The notes under the pieces are model-generated. The model ran no database searches and was not told the DNA's origin. It saw only the letters and a list, made by a program, of their open reading frames with translations. A program made the translations under genes and the position numbers. 64,000 bases of DNA. It comes from Syngnathus acus. Its lineage: Eukaryota > Chordata > Actinopteri > Syngnathiformes > Syngnathidae. The stretch lies in assembly GCF_901709675.1 (NCBI RefSeq), contig NC_051108.1:8294631-8358630 (forward strand), written 5' to 3'. Below are positions 21,193-31,930 of the stretch, one piece after another (the first letter of the stretch is position 1; the number at the start of each line of letters is the position of its first letter).

Positions 21193-21771
21193 AATCCACA
21201 ACAAAATTACAGAAGAAATCAATTAATTAATGAGGTCAAAATACTAGCGCTATGGTCGTCGTCTTCTTCCTCTTCACTCCTGTTAGTTTCACCCTAACTA
21301 GATAATAATACGGAGCAGTGGATGGATTTGAAATTGGACTAAAACAATAACCAACTTTGTAAACGGATCAATGCTTAGGCCCACTATGGGATGTGCTGTT
21401 GGCCAGTTTATGGCGAGGGATCATGGAGATTTAAAATAAGTAGTTTCAACCTCAAAATAAAACATGTGATTCAGTCAGGTAGCCGCTGGTCACTATATGA
21501 ACGTGTTGTATTTCTTGGAATGATAATCGTTTCCTCCATTTAAAAAAAAAAAAATTAGCCTGCATTTGGTTCTTTCCTTCTCTAGACAGTCCGCCTCTGC
21601 TGCTCTGCACTTACACGCGCCTATTACATTGACTCCTGAGGAGGAGTGGGGCAGGGGGCATAGATTGGCCAGGTAGGAACTGTATTACTGTAAATTGAAG
21701 TCATTTGATTCTGCTCGTGTGAGAACATAAACCTATTGTCAATTGCCTCAAGGTACTTTCTGTGTACATAC
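21193..21771. other. Phospholipase intron after the C2 exon
   Basis: Ordinary intron sequence with one A-rich run near 21541. Positions about 21380-21505 resemble 305-425. No gene or intact element is recognised. Confidence 0.5.
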
Positions 21772-21907
21772 CATTATTTTGGACGTGATGGGTTTTCTTT
21801 TTGCTATTATCAATCGGAACACCATGTATCTCAACCCAAACCTGGGGATCCACAATGGCTGTTGGCTTGTTCCTCTCTTGTTTAGGTAGCTGCTGTGCTG
21901 AAATAAC
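21772..21907 (-). CDS. plcd: PLC-delta exon: start of C2 domain
   Basis: The 136-bp exon reads VISAQQLPKQERNKPTAIVD, PQVWVEIHGVP and ends HHVQNNG. This is the first part of the C-terminal C2 domain that binds calcium and phospholipid and docks the enzyme on membrane. It lies between a consensus acceptor (ATTCCAG) and donor (GTATGT), and the phase matches the upstream exon at 22683. The last codon is split. The next exon, expected to begin FNPRW-like, is not in the window. ISAQQLPK is strongly conserved in delta-class enzymes. The paralogue is uncertain: some features recall PLCD1 and others PLCD3. Confidence 0.9.
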
Positions 21908-22276
21908 CTGGAATAGCAATTAATAAATGAATAAATCTGTCAGAAAAGGGAGTGTTTGTTTAACCCTTTCTACCAATAAAACATTTTTGCAATGGTAAGT
22001 AAAAGTCAAGTAGTACAATCTAACAGCAATCTTACTTGAAGTTTCCAACAATATATGAAGGGCGCTGTGAAAATGTGCTTTTTAGTGATCGGGAAATATC
22101 TGAAAAGTGCTTCAATTAAGACCAAATCCCTCTCTTTCTTTCAAGTACAATGTAACAGCAATCTTACTTGAAATTTGAAAAAACTACTATATGTGGGTTG
22201 CTGTGAAAATGTGCCTTTTATTCAGGAGGAAAAATCTGAAAAGTGCTTCCATTCAGACCATATCCCTCTTCTGTCT

Positions 22277-22385
22277 GCCTGCCTGCCTGCCTGCCTGCCA
22301 TCCATCCATCCATCCATCCATCCATCCATCCATCCATCCATCCATCCATCCATCCATCCATCCATCCATCCATCCATCCAGCCAG
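22277..22385. repeat. TGCC/ATCC microsatellite
   Basis: A short TGCC run is followed by about 20 ATCC units inside the short intron between the Y and C2 exons. The frames reading PSIHPSIH or DGWMDGWM are translations of this repeat. Confidence 0.95.
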
Positions 22386-22407
22386 CCATCCAGCCATCCC
22401 TCCGTGT

Positions 22408-22679
<272 letters not shown>

Positions 22680-22682
22680 TAC

Positions 22683-22861
22683 CCTGACAGTGAAAAAAAC
22701 TGGTGCATGCCCAGGACCTCCACCAACATTCTCTGGGTTAAAGGTGGTATATGGCTGGCACATGAAAGGGGGCTTCAGAATGTAGCCACATTGTCCATTC
22801 TGCAAGAACTTGCCTCTATTTAGATCCATCTGTTCCCCAGGAGTTTGGAAATTCAGGGCCA
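22683..22861 (-). CDS. plcd: PLC-delta exon: end of Y domain and linker
   Basis: The 179-bp exon encodes [27 protein letters not shown] and, at its end, APVFFTVR. This is the last part of the catalytic barrel plus the bridge to C2. It is bounded by TTTTCTCCAG and GGTAAG. It starts with the last two bases of a Val codon, completing the G at the end of the preceding exon, and ends on a codon boundary. The combination ALNFQTPG with NGQCGYxLKP is typical of delta isoforms. Confidence 0.93.
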
Positions 22862-23033
22862 CTGGAGAAAAAGAACAACAAAACATAACGTATTTTTGAA
22901 CCAAGCACTGGACGTGGATTTAGTTTTGGGTGCATGCAACCCACGTCTGGAACAAAAATATGTACATAAGACCTCAGAAACTACAACAGTGTGATGCTTG
23001 ATTAATGTGTAGGCAAAGGCAAAGGATTCTTAC

Positions 23034-23150
23034 CAAGTTGGCAGCCTCCATTCCACATTTCCTGAGGGTTATAGTTGGAAGACTGTAGTCTCTGTCCTGA
23101 GGGGTAGATCCTGCTCAGATGGTGGCTATTGTGACGGACAAAATACATCC
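23034..23150 (-). CDS. plcd: PLC-delta exon: Y domain core
   Basis: The 117-bp exon reads [20 protein letters not shown] and [17 protein letters not shown]. It contains the Ser/Arg-Tyr region that grips the inositol phosphates (RIYPSGxRxxSSNY). The acceptor is TTCCAG and the donor GTAAGA. The 172-bp intron to the next exon is one of the few here without a transposon. Confidence 0.93.
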
Positions 23151-23759
23151 CTGGAAGGTAAGAACAAAGGAACGCAGCCCATCAAGTCAGATACGCAGAT
23201 CTGAAGCAAAAACACCCAGAACTGATTTCACGTTACTGTTATAAAATATCAAATATGTAAACCGCAAACAACCTTACTTTTCCTTTTTTCATTGCATTGT
23301 CAAATGTTTTCCAGTAACTTTTAAATCCAAATAAAGCATGCTTGTATAACTTTAGATCAATTACTAACTACTTATTACGCCAAGCATAAGTTTAATGGGA
23401 GGAAAAAAAAAACTACAAATAACCAGTGATGGGCATTCCATCCCTGGGATAGAACGGTCAATCCGTCGGTCCCGGACGGACGATTAAAGGTTTTTAAAAA
23501 GGGACGAAAATGGATTTTTGTTGCCATCCGGGTCAAATAACAACTGACAAAAACATGCCCAGCCTGTCTTTTGTGTTTAATGCTCCAATCCAGACCAAAT
23601 ATTAAATATCATGATGCGGCAATTGTCTTGTGCATGTTCATGGTGTTTGTATGCTGGAAGTGGAGGAGGTGTGCCTTCAGTTTGCAGCGAACAAGAGGAG
23701 CACCTCTCCTCCTCGTCAAACAAGTTTACACATCACCAGTCATTCTGGCGTTCTGGCGT
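23151..23759. other. Intron start with an unclassified repeat end
   Basis: There is no gene. Near 23424 the sequence CAGTGATGGGCATTCC and a GC-rich inverse (CGGTCCCGGACGGACG) recall the end of a DNA transposon, but no partner end or target duplication was found. Confidence 0.3.
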
Positions 23760-24040
23760 GAGTGTGTGTGTGTGTGTGTGTGTGTGCCCCAATGGATCGC
23801 CAACTTATCGTGGTGGGGCACTTTGCGTGTCTCCTTGACCCCTGGAGCTATGTCGGCAGGAGTCTGGGATTCCCTTCTCCAAAGACCACCAAAGGTGGAG
23901 GGGCCAGCTCGGCTGACTTTGACAGGTCTGCTGAGCCAGCCAATGGATAAATGACACGTCAGCAGCACGTCAGATGACGGCTCTGAAGAAGACTGGAGTA
24001 TCAGTTGAAACTGTCAGCAGGTAACAACTTAAATTGTTAT
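23760..24040 (+). other. TG repeat and LINE 5'-region-like sequence
   Basis: A TG microsatellite (23762-23786) is followed by GTGGGGCACTTTGCGTGTCT and GGAGCTATGTCGGCAGGAGT. These resemble the 5' untranslated region of fish LINEs but match none in this window over full length. Confidence 0.35.
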
Positions 24041-24450
24041 TGTCTGAACAAAATAATCTGTTTATAAATAGCGTGAGAAGCTCGATCATCCATGAGGGAC
24101 TTGGAGTCGAGCCGCTGCGCTTCCATGTTGAGAGGAGTCAGATGAGGCGGCTTGGGCATCTCATTAGGATGCCTAGTGGATGCTTACCCGGGGAGGTGTT
24201 CCGGGCATGTCCCGCCAGAAGGAGACCCTGGGGACGACCCAGGATGCGCTGGAGAGACTATGTCTCTCGGCTGGCCTGGGGACACCTTGTGATTCCACGG
24301 AATGAGCTGGACAAAGTGGCTGGGTAAGAGAGAAGTCTGGGCATCCCTCCTAAAGCTGCTGCCCCCGCGGCCCGAGCCAAGTTAAGCGGTAGAAGATGGA
24401 TGGATGGATGGATGGATGGATGGATGGATGGATGGATGGATGGATGGGTG
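24041..24450 (+). mobile_element. Rex3 3' fragment with GGAT tail
   Basis: It encodes the last ~95 residues of the Rex3 protein (GVEPLRFHVERSQMRRLGHL, RWRDYVSRLAWGHL) with a frame-breaking end. The 3' UTR and a GGAT tail of about 14 units follow. The sequence parallels 15010-15363. Confidence 0.85.
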
Positions 24451-24474
24451 GGTTGGATTGGTTGGGTGGGTGTA

Positions 24475-24498
24475 TGTATGTATATATATGTATGTACG

Positions 24499-24537
<39 letters not shown>

Positions 24538-24538
24538 G

Positions 24539-24597
<59 letters not shown>
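24475..24597. repeat. TA and CA microsatellite
   Basis: Mixed GTAT/TA repeats run into a CA run between the Rex3 tail and the next LINE. The long frame that begins at 24404 runs through this repeat into LINE sequence and is not a real fusion protein. Confidence 0.9.
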
Positions 24598-24598
<1 letters not shown>

Positions 24599-24599
<1 letters not shown>

Positions 24600-25871
24600 G
24601 GGACTCGTATGTGAGATTGCTGTTTGTGGACTTCAGTTCTGCCTTCAACACCATTGTGCCACAACGACTCATCTGCAAACTCGCCAAGCTGGGCCTCTTT
24701 ACCTACCTCTGCAACTGGCTACTAGACTTCCTCAGTCAGAGACCTCAGGTGGTACGTGTTGGCGACAAGATCTCCGCCAGCATCACGCTGAGCACGGGGG
24801 CCCCCAAAGGCTGCGTGCTCAGTCCGCTGCTCTTCACCCTGCTGACGCATGACTGCGCTGCAACCTACAGCGCCAACCGCATGGTGAAATTTGCTGACGA
24901 CACGACTCTGGTGGGTCTCATCACCAAGGGCGACGAGACTCAATACAGGTTGGAGGTTGACCTTCTGACCACGTGGTGCAAGGACAACAACCTCCTGCTG
25001 AACGTCAACAAGACCAAGGAGATTGTTGTTGACTTCCGGAAGTGTCACACCCGACACCTGCCGCTGACAATCGACGGTGCTGTGGCGGAGAGAGTGAGCA
25101 GCTCCACGTTCCTGGGGGTGCACATCAGTGAGGATCTCTCCTGGTCCACCAACACCGCATCACTGGCGAAGAAGGCCCAGCGCCGCCTGTACTTCCTGCG
25201 GAAACTCAGGCGAGCGTGTGCTCCTCCGGCCGTCATGACTACATTTTACCGTGGCACCATTGAGAGCGTCCTCTCCAGCTGTATTGCTGTTTGGGGTGGT
25301 AGCTGCACTGACTACAACATGAAGGCCCTCCAGCGCATAGTGAACACGGCTGGTAAGATTGTTGGTGCTTCACTCCCCTCCTTGAAGGACATTTACACCT
25401 CCCATCTCACCCGCAAGGCGACCACGATTGTGAGTGATGTGAGTCACCCCGCTCACTCTTTGTTTGATCTTCTGCCCTCTGGGAAGAGGTACAGGAGCCT
25501 GCGCTCCCGCACCACCAGACTCACCAACAGCTTCGTACTCCAGGCTGTTAGGATCCTGAACTCTCTCCTCCTCTTCTGCGTAGCGTCCTGTACTTTTGCG
25601 CTATATTCTGACTGTCTGCTGTATGCACACTTGCTCCGTTTTGCTCCTCTTATTTATTTATTTATTGTGTTATTTGTTTATTTATTCATTATTATTACTC
25701 TTATTATTCATTGTTTGTGCCTTCTTGTTTTTATTTTGTGTTGTTTGCTTGTATGTATGTCGTGTACTATGTGTTGTCACCGTGGGATAGTGGAAACGTA
25801 ATTTCGATTTCTTTGTGTGTCTTGGCATGTGAAGAGGTTGACAATAAAGCAGACTTTGACTTTGACTTTGA
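24599..25871 (+). mobile_element. Rex1/L2-like LINE, 3' half
   Basis: A 5'-truncated LINE of the jockey superfamily. The open frame to 25801 has [15 protein letters not shown], the catalytic [39 protein letters not shown] and [14 protein letters not shown]. The real C-terminus is probably near 25570, followed by a T-rich 3' UTR and a TTTGAC tail. The GxPxGxVLSPLLF motif starts GAPKG rather than GxPQG, so polymerase activity is doubtful. Confidence 0.82.
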
Positions 25872-26897
25872 CAGTGGCGCCTCGGTTTTCGAACGTCTCG
25901 GTTCTCGAACAAATCGGTATTCGAACAAAAAATTCGAGATTGTTTTGCTTCGGATGTCGGACGAAATTTCGGTTGTCGAACCTCGCTAGATGAGCCGAAA
26001 GGACCCGCATGCCAACTGACTCCGTTTGTTATTACATTCTTGTTACTCTGAGGATTGCATCAAGTCTAATCATGCCTCCAAAGGAAGCAGGTGGGAGCAG
26101 TAAAGCCATCCTAAAACACAAAGACGCTCTTAAAGCTACGTGACAGTGAGCGCCCGGCGCGCTGCGGCTGCGCGATCGGACAAAATTAAGCTCCCTGCGC
26201 AGAGGTCCACTTAAATTTTGGAAAGTACATCAGGACATTAAAAATATTTTCTAAATTTCAGCGACGGCTCTGTCACAATAATGCGACCAGCGCGGTGTAG
26301 TTGCGCGGTCGGCGACGCGCTACGGTGGCGTATTTGGCGATGCACTGCAGTTGCGCGATCGTACAAAATTAAGCTCCCTGTGCACTGAGGTCCACTTAAA
26401 TATTGGAAAGTACATCAGGAATTTAAAATTTTTCCTCAATTTCAGCGATGGCTCTGTCACAATAATGCGACAAGCGCGGTGCAGTTGCGCGTTCGGCGGT
26501 GCAGTTGCGCGTTCGGCGGTGCGCTGCAGTTGCGCGATCGGACAAAATTTAGCTCCCTGCGCACTGAGGTCCACTTAAACTTTGGAAAGTACATCAGGAC
26601 TTTAAAAATATTTTCTAAATTTCAGTGACGGCTCTGTCACAATAATGCGACCAGCGCGGTGCAGTTACGCTGTCGGCAACGCGCTACGGTTGCACGTTCG
26701 GCGGTGCGCTGCAGTTGCCCGATCGGACAAAAATGCGCAAATGAAAAAATGCTTAAAAAAGGCGGGGTTTTTTTCTGGGAATGGATTAATTTTTTTTTCC
26801 ATTATTTGTTATGGGAAAACATGATTCGGAATTCGAACGATTCACTTCTTGAACAGCCTTCTGGAACGGATTGTGGTCGAAATCCGAGGCTCCACTG
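25872..26897 (+). mobile_element. Tigger/pogo-like transposon copy 1, non-autonomous
   Basis: Ends CAGTGGCGCCTCGG and CCGAGGCTCCACTG with long AT-rich TIRs around TTCGAAC. It keeps a short start of a transposase frame (MPPKEAGGSSKAILKH at 26072), then a stop. The interior is about three tandem copies of a ~190-bp unit (GCAGTTGCGCGATCGGACAA ... GTCACAATAATGCGACC). Two more copies are at 46747-47223 and 56487-57279. Confidence 0.82.
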
Positions 26898-26963
26898 TAT
26901 GTATATATATATATATATATGTATATATATAGTATATATATATATACTATATATATATGTATA
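26898..26963. repeat. TA microsatellite
   Basis: A TA-rich run between the Tigger end and the Tc1 start. Both families insert at TA, so such runs are natural targets. Confidence 0.95.
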
Positions 26964-28518
26964 CAGTGGCTTGCGAAAGTATTCGGCCCCCTTGAACCTT
27001 TCAACATTTCGCCACATTTCAGGCTTCAAACATAAAGATATAAAATTTTAATCTTTTGTCAAGAATCAACAACAAGTGGGACACAATCGTGAAGTGGAAC
27101 GAAATTTATTGGATAATTTAAACTTTTTTAACAAATAAAAAACTGAAAAGTGGGGCGTGCAATATTATTCGGCCCCTTTACTTTCAGTGCAGCAAAGTCG
27201 CTCCAGAAGTTCAGTGAGGATCTTTGAATGATCCAATGTTGTCCTAAATGACTGATGATAAATAGAATGCACCTGTGTGTAATCAAGTCTCCGTATAAAT
27301 GCACCTGCTCTTTGATAGTCTCAGGGCTCTGTTTAAAGCGCAGAGAGAACCATGAAGACAAAGGAACACACCAGACAGGTCCGAGATACTGTTGTGGAGA
27401 AGTTTAAAGCCGGATTTGGATACAAAAAGATTTCCCAAGCTTTAAACATCTCAAGGAGCACTGTGCAAGCAATTATATTGAAATGGAAGGAGTATCAGAC
27501 CACTGCAAGTCTACCAAGACCGGGCCGTCCCTCCAAACTTTCATCTCAAACAAGGAGAAGACTGATCAGAGATGCAGCCAAGAGGCCCATGATCACTCTG
27601 GATGAACTGCAGATAACTACAGCTGAGGTGGGAGAGTCTGTCCATAGGACAACAATCAGTCGTGCACTGCACAAATCTGGCCTTTATGGAAGAGTGGCAA
27701 GAAGAAAGCCATTTCTCAAAGATATCCATAAAAAGTCTCGTTTAAAGTTTGCCACAAGCCACCTGGGAGACACACCAAACGTGGAAGAAGGTGCTCTGGT
27801 CAGATGAAACCAAAATCGAACTTTTTGGCCACAATGCAAAACGATATGTTTGGCGTAAAAGCAACACAGCTCATCACCCTGAACAGGGAAGATGGCTAAA
27901 ATTGATGGGAAGATGGATGGAGCCAAATACAGGACCATTCTGGAAGAAAACCTGTTGGAGTCTGCAAAAAACCTGAGACTGGGACGGAGATTTATCTTCC
28001 AACAGGACAATGATCCAAAACATAAAGCCAAATCTACAATGGAATGGTTCACAAATAGACGTATCCAGGTGTTAGAATGGCCAAGTCAAAGTCCAGACCT
28101 GAATCCAATCAAGACTCTGTGGAAAGAGCTGAAGACTGCTGTTCACAAACGCTCTCCATCCAACCTCACTGAGCTCGAGCTGTTTTGCAAGGAAGAATGG
28201 GCGAGAATTCCAGTCTCTCGATGTGCAAAACTGATAGAGACATACCCCAAGCGACTTGCAGCTGTAATTGCAGCAAAAGGTGGCGCTACAAAGTATTAGC
28301 GCAAGGGGGCCGAATAATATTGCACGCCCCACTTTTCAGTTTTTTATTTTTTAAAAAAGTTTAAATTATCCAATAAATTTTGTTCCACTTCACGATTGTG
28401 TCCCACTTGTTGTTGATTCTTGACAAAAAAATTAACTTTTATATCTTTATGTTTGAAGCCTGAAATGTCGCGAAATGTTGAAAGGTTCAAGGGGGCCGAA
28501 TACTTTCGCAAGGCACTG
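26964..28518 (+). mobile_element. Tc1-like transposon copy 2, defective
   Basis: A 1555-bp element of the same family as 18757-20275, with ends CAGTGGCTTGCGAAAGTA and the inverse, flanked by TA. The transposase (27352-27807, then other frames to 28299) keeps the paired helix-turn-helix and the LWSDETKIELFG block. It has lost the HGGGSIMVWACF stretch next to QGRWLKLMG. The third catalytic Glu is replaced: SPDLNPIKTLW instead of SPDLNPIENLW. A frameshift follows LGDTPNV. Confidence 0.92.
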
Positions 28519-28526
28519 TATATACG

Positions 28527-28561
<35 letters not shown>
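28519..28561. repeat. TA microsatellite
   Basis: A TA/TATG run directly after the Tc1 end. Confidence 0.95.
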
Positions 28562-28563
<2 letters not shown>

Positions 28564-28696
28564 TAAATCTTCGTATTATTTATTGAATGAGTTAAAAATT
28601 TATTTGAAAAGATGATTACGTAATGTACCATATGTGTTTCAAGTACTTCGTAAAGATATTTCAATAATTCCTTATTACGTTTTTAAATCAGTATCA

Positions 28697-29185
28697 TGGA
28701 TCAAGCAGAACGACCAAATGCATCACAACTCTGTTTATTGAAGTTGAGGGAAATTGGTACGTGAAAGACTAGATCGCTGGCAGAGTGAGTGCAGCAAGGA
28801 AGCAGCAAGGAAGCAGCGTCAGAGCGAAGCACAGCAGGACAGGCAGATAAGTGGGTGTTGTACATCGCTAAGTCAGACAGTGGCGAGGCAAGCTTGCGGT
28901 CGGGGACAGGCAAGAGATGAAGTCAGACAGGATACGTAGTGGGTCGGGCAAACAGGCAAGCAGGATGTGAGGCAAAGACATGGTCAGCAACAGGCAGCGG
29001 TCGGGCAAACATGTAAGCAGGACGTGAACGGGTTAGTCAAACAGGCAGGCGAGGTCGGCAACGGGAGTCAGTTTGGTAAACAGCCAGCAAGCAAGGAAGG
29101 GTACCAACGCAGACAAACTGATAAGGGAATGGTGTTTAAATTAAGGTGTTAACGAGCCAAGAGCTGAAGGAACGAACACGTGACA
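28697..29185 (-). mobile_element. Probable solo LTR (gypsy type)
   Basis: On the minus strand it begins TGTCACGTGTTCG, the same first seven bases as the solo LTR at 45860. A polyadenylation signal (CAATAAACAG) lies near its end. It has no ORF and is rich in GCCTGTTTGCC-like words. The far end near 28697 and a clean target duplication were not resolved. Confidence 0.5.
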
Positions 29186-29222
29186 GTAAGTAGCTTTCAA
29201 TATATAACAGTGTATACAATAC

Positions 29223-29361
29223 CTGAGTCTTTGACATGTCTGAGGGCTTCACTTTCAGAAAATGAGGACATGTGGCTTGGCGGGGCTTTGGCAGCATGTT
29301 GAAAACTTTTAAAGTGTACACTGCGGGTGTACACAACCAATTCTGACAGCTCTGGACTCAT
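29223..29361 (-). CDS. plcd: PLC-delta exon: start of Y domain
   Basis: The 139-bp exon reads MSPELSELVVYTRSVHFKSF and SSFSESEALRHVKDSG. This opens the Y half of the catalytic barrel. The acceptor is GTGTCTCAG and the donor GTATTG. It begins on a codon boundary and ends with one base (G), completed by GG at the start of the 23150 exon. Confidence 0.92.
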
Positions 29362-29448
29362 CTGAGACACAGCTGGCTAGAGTATCAACAAACAACTGGT
29401 CACTCCCAAAATATCCTCACCATAACAAAAATAATGACATGTGTAGAC

Positions 29449-29592
29449 CTTGTCAATCTTTTGCCTTTGATGGATACTGCTCCCAGCTTGTCTGACTTCA
29501 TCGTCTGATGAGCTGAGGTCTGACGAACTTGATGTGCATTCCTCCGCTGTGCTCTCTTGCTTCCCTTTAATCAAGATTTTACCCTTAAGAAC
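29449..29592 (-). CDS. plcd: PLC-delta exon: end of X domain and X-Y linker
   Basis: The 144-bp exon begins VLKGKILIKGK, the last strand of the X half, followed by an acidic Ser-rich linker (SSSSDLSSSDDEVRQ). Such linkers autoinhibit PLC by covering the active site. The acceptor is TGTGTGCAG. The donor is AAG followed by GTCTAC, which is weaker than consensus but is the only site that keeps phase with the next exon, 87 bp away. An alternative end upstream cannot be excluded. Confidence 0.87.
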
Positions 29593-29929
29593 CTGCACAC
29601 AGCGCACACCACAGTTTACCCACAAATAATCCACAATAACAATATGTTCAACCCATACATTTGAACAACAATAATCCTGGTAATTTTCAGTGGGGTGTGT
29701 TTTATCCAAAGGTGTCAGAAACGTGTCAGGAAAAATCCCTATAAACTCTGTTTATATTTGATTATAACACCCATATTAACCAATTCATTGCAAATCCATG
29801 AATTGAACCATTTTCATTATGTGGTTTAATTTTAAAGCTGGACTATTTTACTCTTGACATAAGAGGAGGGTTATAATAAGACCAATAGTAAAATATCCCC
29901 ATTTTTATATATTGAAGGAGAGCATAGAG

Positions 29930-30256
29930 CACAGGTGTCAAACTCAAGGCCCGGGGGCCAGATCCGGCCCGCCAAATCATTTTATGTTGCCCGCGAAGAC
30001 AAATTGTGCATCAAATTCGTGTGTCATTACTAGAATTGCAAATTGTTTTCACTTTTAATAATGTATTTTTTTAAATATTTGACCAATTTTTACTCGTCTG
30101 ATTTGAAAACGAGTTATTTGTCAGTTTGTTTTGTAGCTTTTACTGTATAGAATATGAGGTGCTCATACATTTATTTGGGTTGACAGTCATAATGGCCCTC
30201 CGAAAGAAGCTATGACTACAATGCGGCCCACGAGAAAAATGAGTTTGACACCCCTG
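29930..30256. mobile_element. hAT-type MITE
   Basis: A 327-bp element with ends CACAGGTGTCAAACTC and GAGTTTGACACCCCTG and an exact 8-bp duplication, GCATAGAG, at 29922-29929 and 30257-30264. The inner part is AT-rich with no ORF. Confidence 0.9.
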
Positions 30257-30321
30257 GCATAGAGATTTGTGCAATGCGGGCTCCAAAATTAAAGAGACAG
30301 TAAAACAAGCCCAACATTAAA

Positions 30322-30568
30322 GTCATTAAAGTCATTAAAGTCCCAATGATCGTCACACACACATCTGGGTGTGGTGAAATTTGTCCTCTGCATTTAACCC
30401 ATCCCCGTGTGATTTTAATCCATCCCCTGGGGGAGAGGGGAGCAGTGAGCAGCAGCGGTGCCGCGCTCGGGAATCAGTTGGTGATCTAACCCCCCAATTC
30501 CAACCCTTAATGCTGAGTGCCAAGCAGGGAGGCAATGGGTCCCATTTTTATAGTCTTTGGTATGACCC
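30322..30568 (-). mobile_element. tRNA-derived SINE (copy 2), head truncated
   Basis: Matches the body of the SINEs at 4545 and 36816 but lacks most of the tRNA-like head. The tail is three units of CATTAAAGT. The short frames across it are translations of the SINE and recur in the other copies. Confidence 0.8.
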
Positions 30569-31679
30569 TACATTGGCACTTATGTGATCGGACTGTATTA
30601 AAAACAATTCAAAACTACAATTCCCCCCTCCCAAAAGACTAAAATGATTTAATAGTATTTTGGAACAGAGTGGCGGTGGACTGACTGACGCCCACTTTTT
30701 GGGCGGAGTCTGCTTGATTTGACTAATGAGCCTAACCCTTTTTTCACTTTCCTGGTATAAAATCAATAAACAGGGCTAGTTAGTGAAACATGAACCATCT
30801 TAGCTATTGTGTCCCTTTAAGCATGAGCCAGGTTGTGGTTTCCCTGTCAAAAGGGTTAGGGTTAGCTGTACAAGGTCCAACAAAAAAAATGCATTCATTT
30901 TACTTTTCGTTTTATTTATGGTTGTACAACATCCCAGCTTCAGTAGAATTAGGTTTGTATTAAGGCTAGCATCAATTTCCCTAGCCGAAGCTAACAACAT
31001 GAGGCTTCCATTATAATGTCGAGCATGTGCCACTCATTTTTTTTTTCTTTTGACACACAACGTCCTGTTTCTGCTGGGTTTTTGGGTGAAGATGTGCTTT
31101 GGGGCATTTTTGGCAGCTGTGACTCAGAAATTTGCATTGCTCTAGTCAGGCCAGTTTCCGAAGGTAGATAGTGGCTCCACAGACCATTGACCGGCAAGCT
31201 GTTCTGTCACATATGCTCTGTAAAACTTTGGCCTGGGGATTATGAATAATGAGGTTTCGGGGGTCTCCAAACATGCTCATTGCTTGTCAAAAATATTAGG
31301 AATTATTAATAGTAGGAAAAAGTATATAAAGTATATAATTCATTGTACTGACCACACACACTGCTCTGTTCGTGAAAAAGATACTTATTTGCGCTATTTA
31401 AGTTCTTGGGACTCATAACATTGTTTGAAAAATCATAGACTTGAAGAACACCTGGGAATTTCATTCGGTATCAGTGTATTGTTGGCTAATTTTAACTGTA
31501 ACTTGTCAGCAAATTAGAGAAGAGGATACTCGGAGTAGCAGAATAAATGAAAGTTACGCTAAAGTTCAGGAGCAAAATAATATTAAACGCGTAAAATGAA
31601 AATTTTTAATGCCTAAACATTTAATTGGCTAATCATTTGCAAGTAAAGGGGGTCCTCCATTCACAGTTATAAAATGAAA
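30569..31679. other. Intron sequence without recognised features
   Basis: About 1.1 kb of AT-rich intron. No element ends, exon or RNA gene were identified on either strand. Confidence 0.45.
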
Positions 31680-31857
31680 CAGCTTGATTATGTCTGTGTA
31701 TGTTCTTCTTTGTGGGGTTTTAGCTTGTATTTTTTATCTTTTTATTCTATTTGTTCTATTTATTTTTTATTTTATTTTTTTATTTTTTGCACTGATCGGT
31801 TGGCACTTTTTAAATTTCGTTGTACATGTGTGACAATGACAATAAAGGTCTATTCTA
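31680..31857 (+). mobile_element. LINE 3' end fragment
   Basis: A T-rich stretch ending ATTTCGTTGTACATGTGTGA, then CAATGACAATAAAGG and a TCTATTCTAT tail. This is the 3' UTR end of a Rex1/L2-like LINE, without coding sequence. Confidence 0.6.
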
Positions 31858-31930
31858 TTCTTGGCTGGAAGTCAGGTGACGCAGGAACGTGACATGGCCT
31901 ACACCCTTTTGCCAGTTTGCCTGTATGCCC

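Noticed and set aside
24258-24687. Frames with IYIYIY, VCVCVC or DGWMDG runs
   Set aside because: They are translations of TA, CA and GGAT microsatellites.
24404-25801. 465-codon frame read as one fusion protein
   Set aside because: Its first ~65 codons are microsatellite; only the part from about 24599 is LINE sequence.
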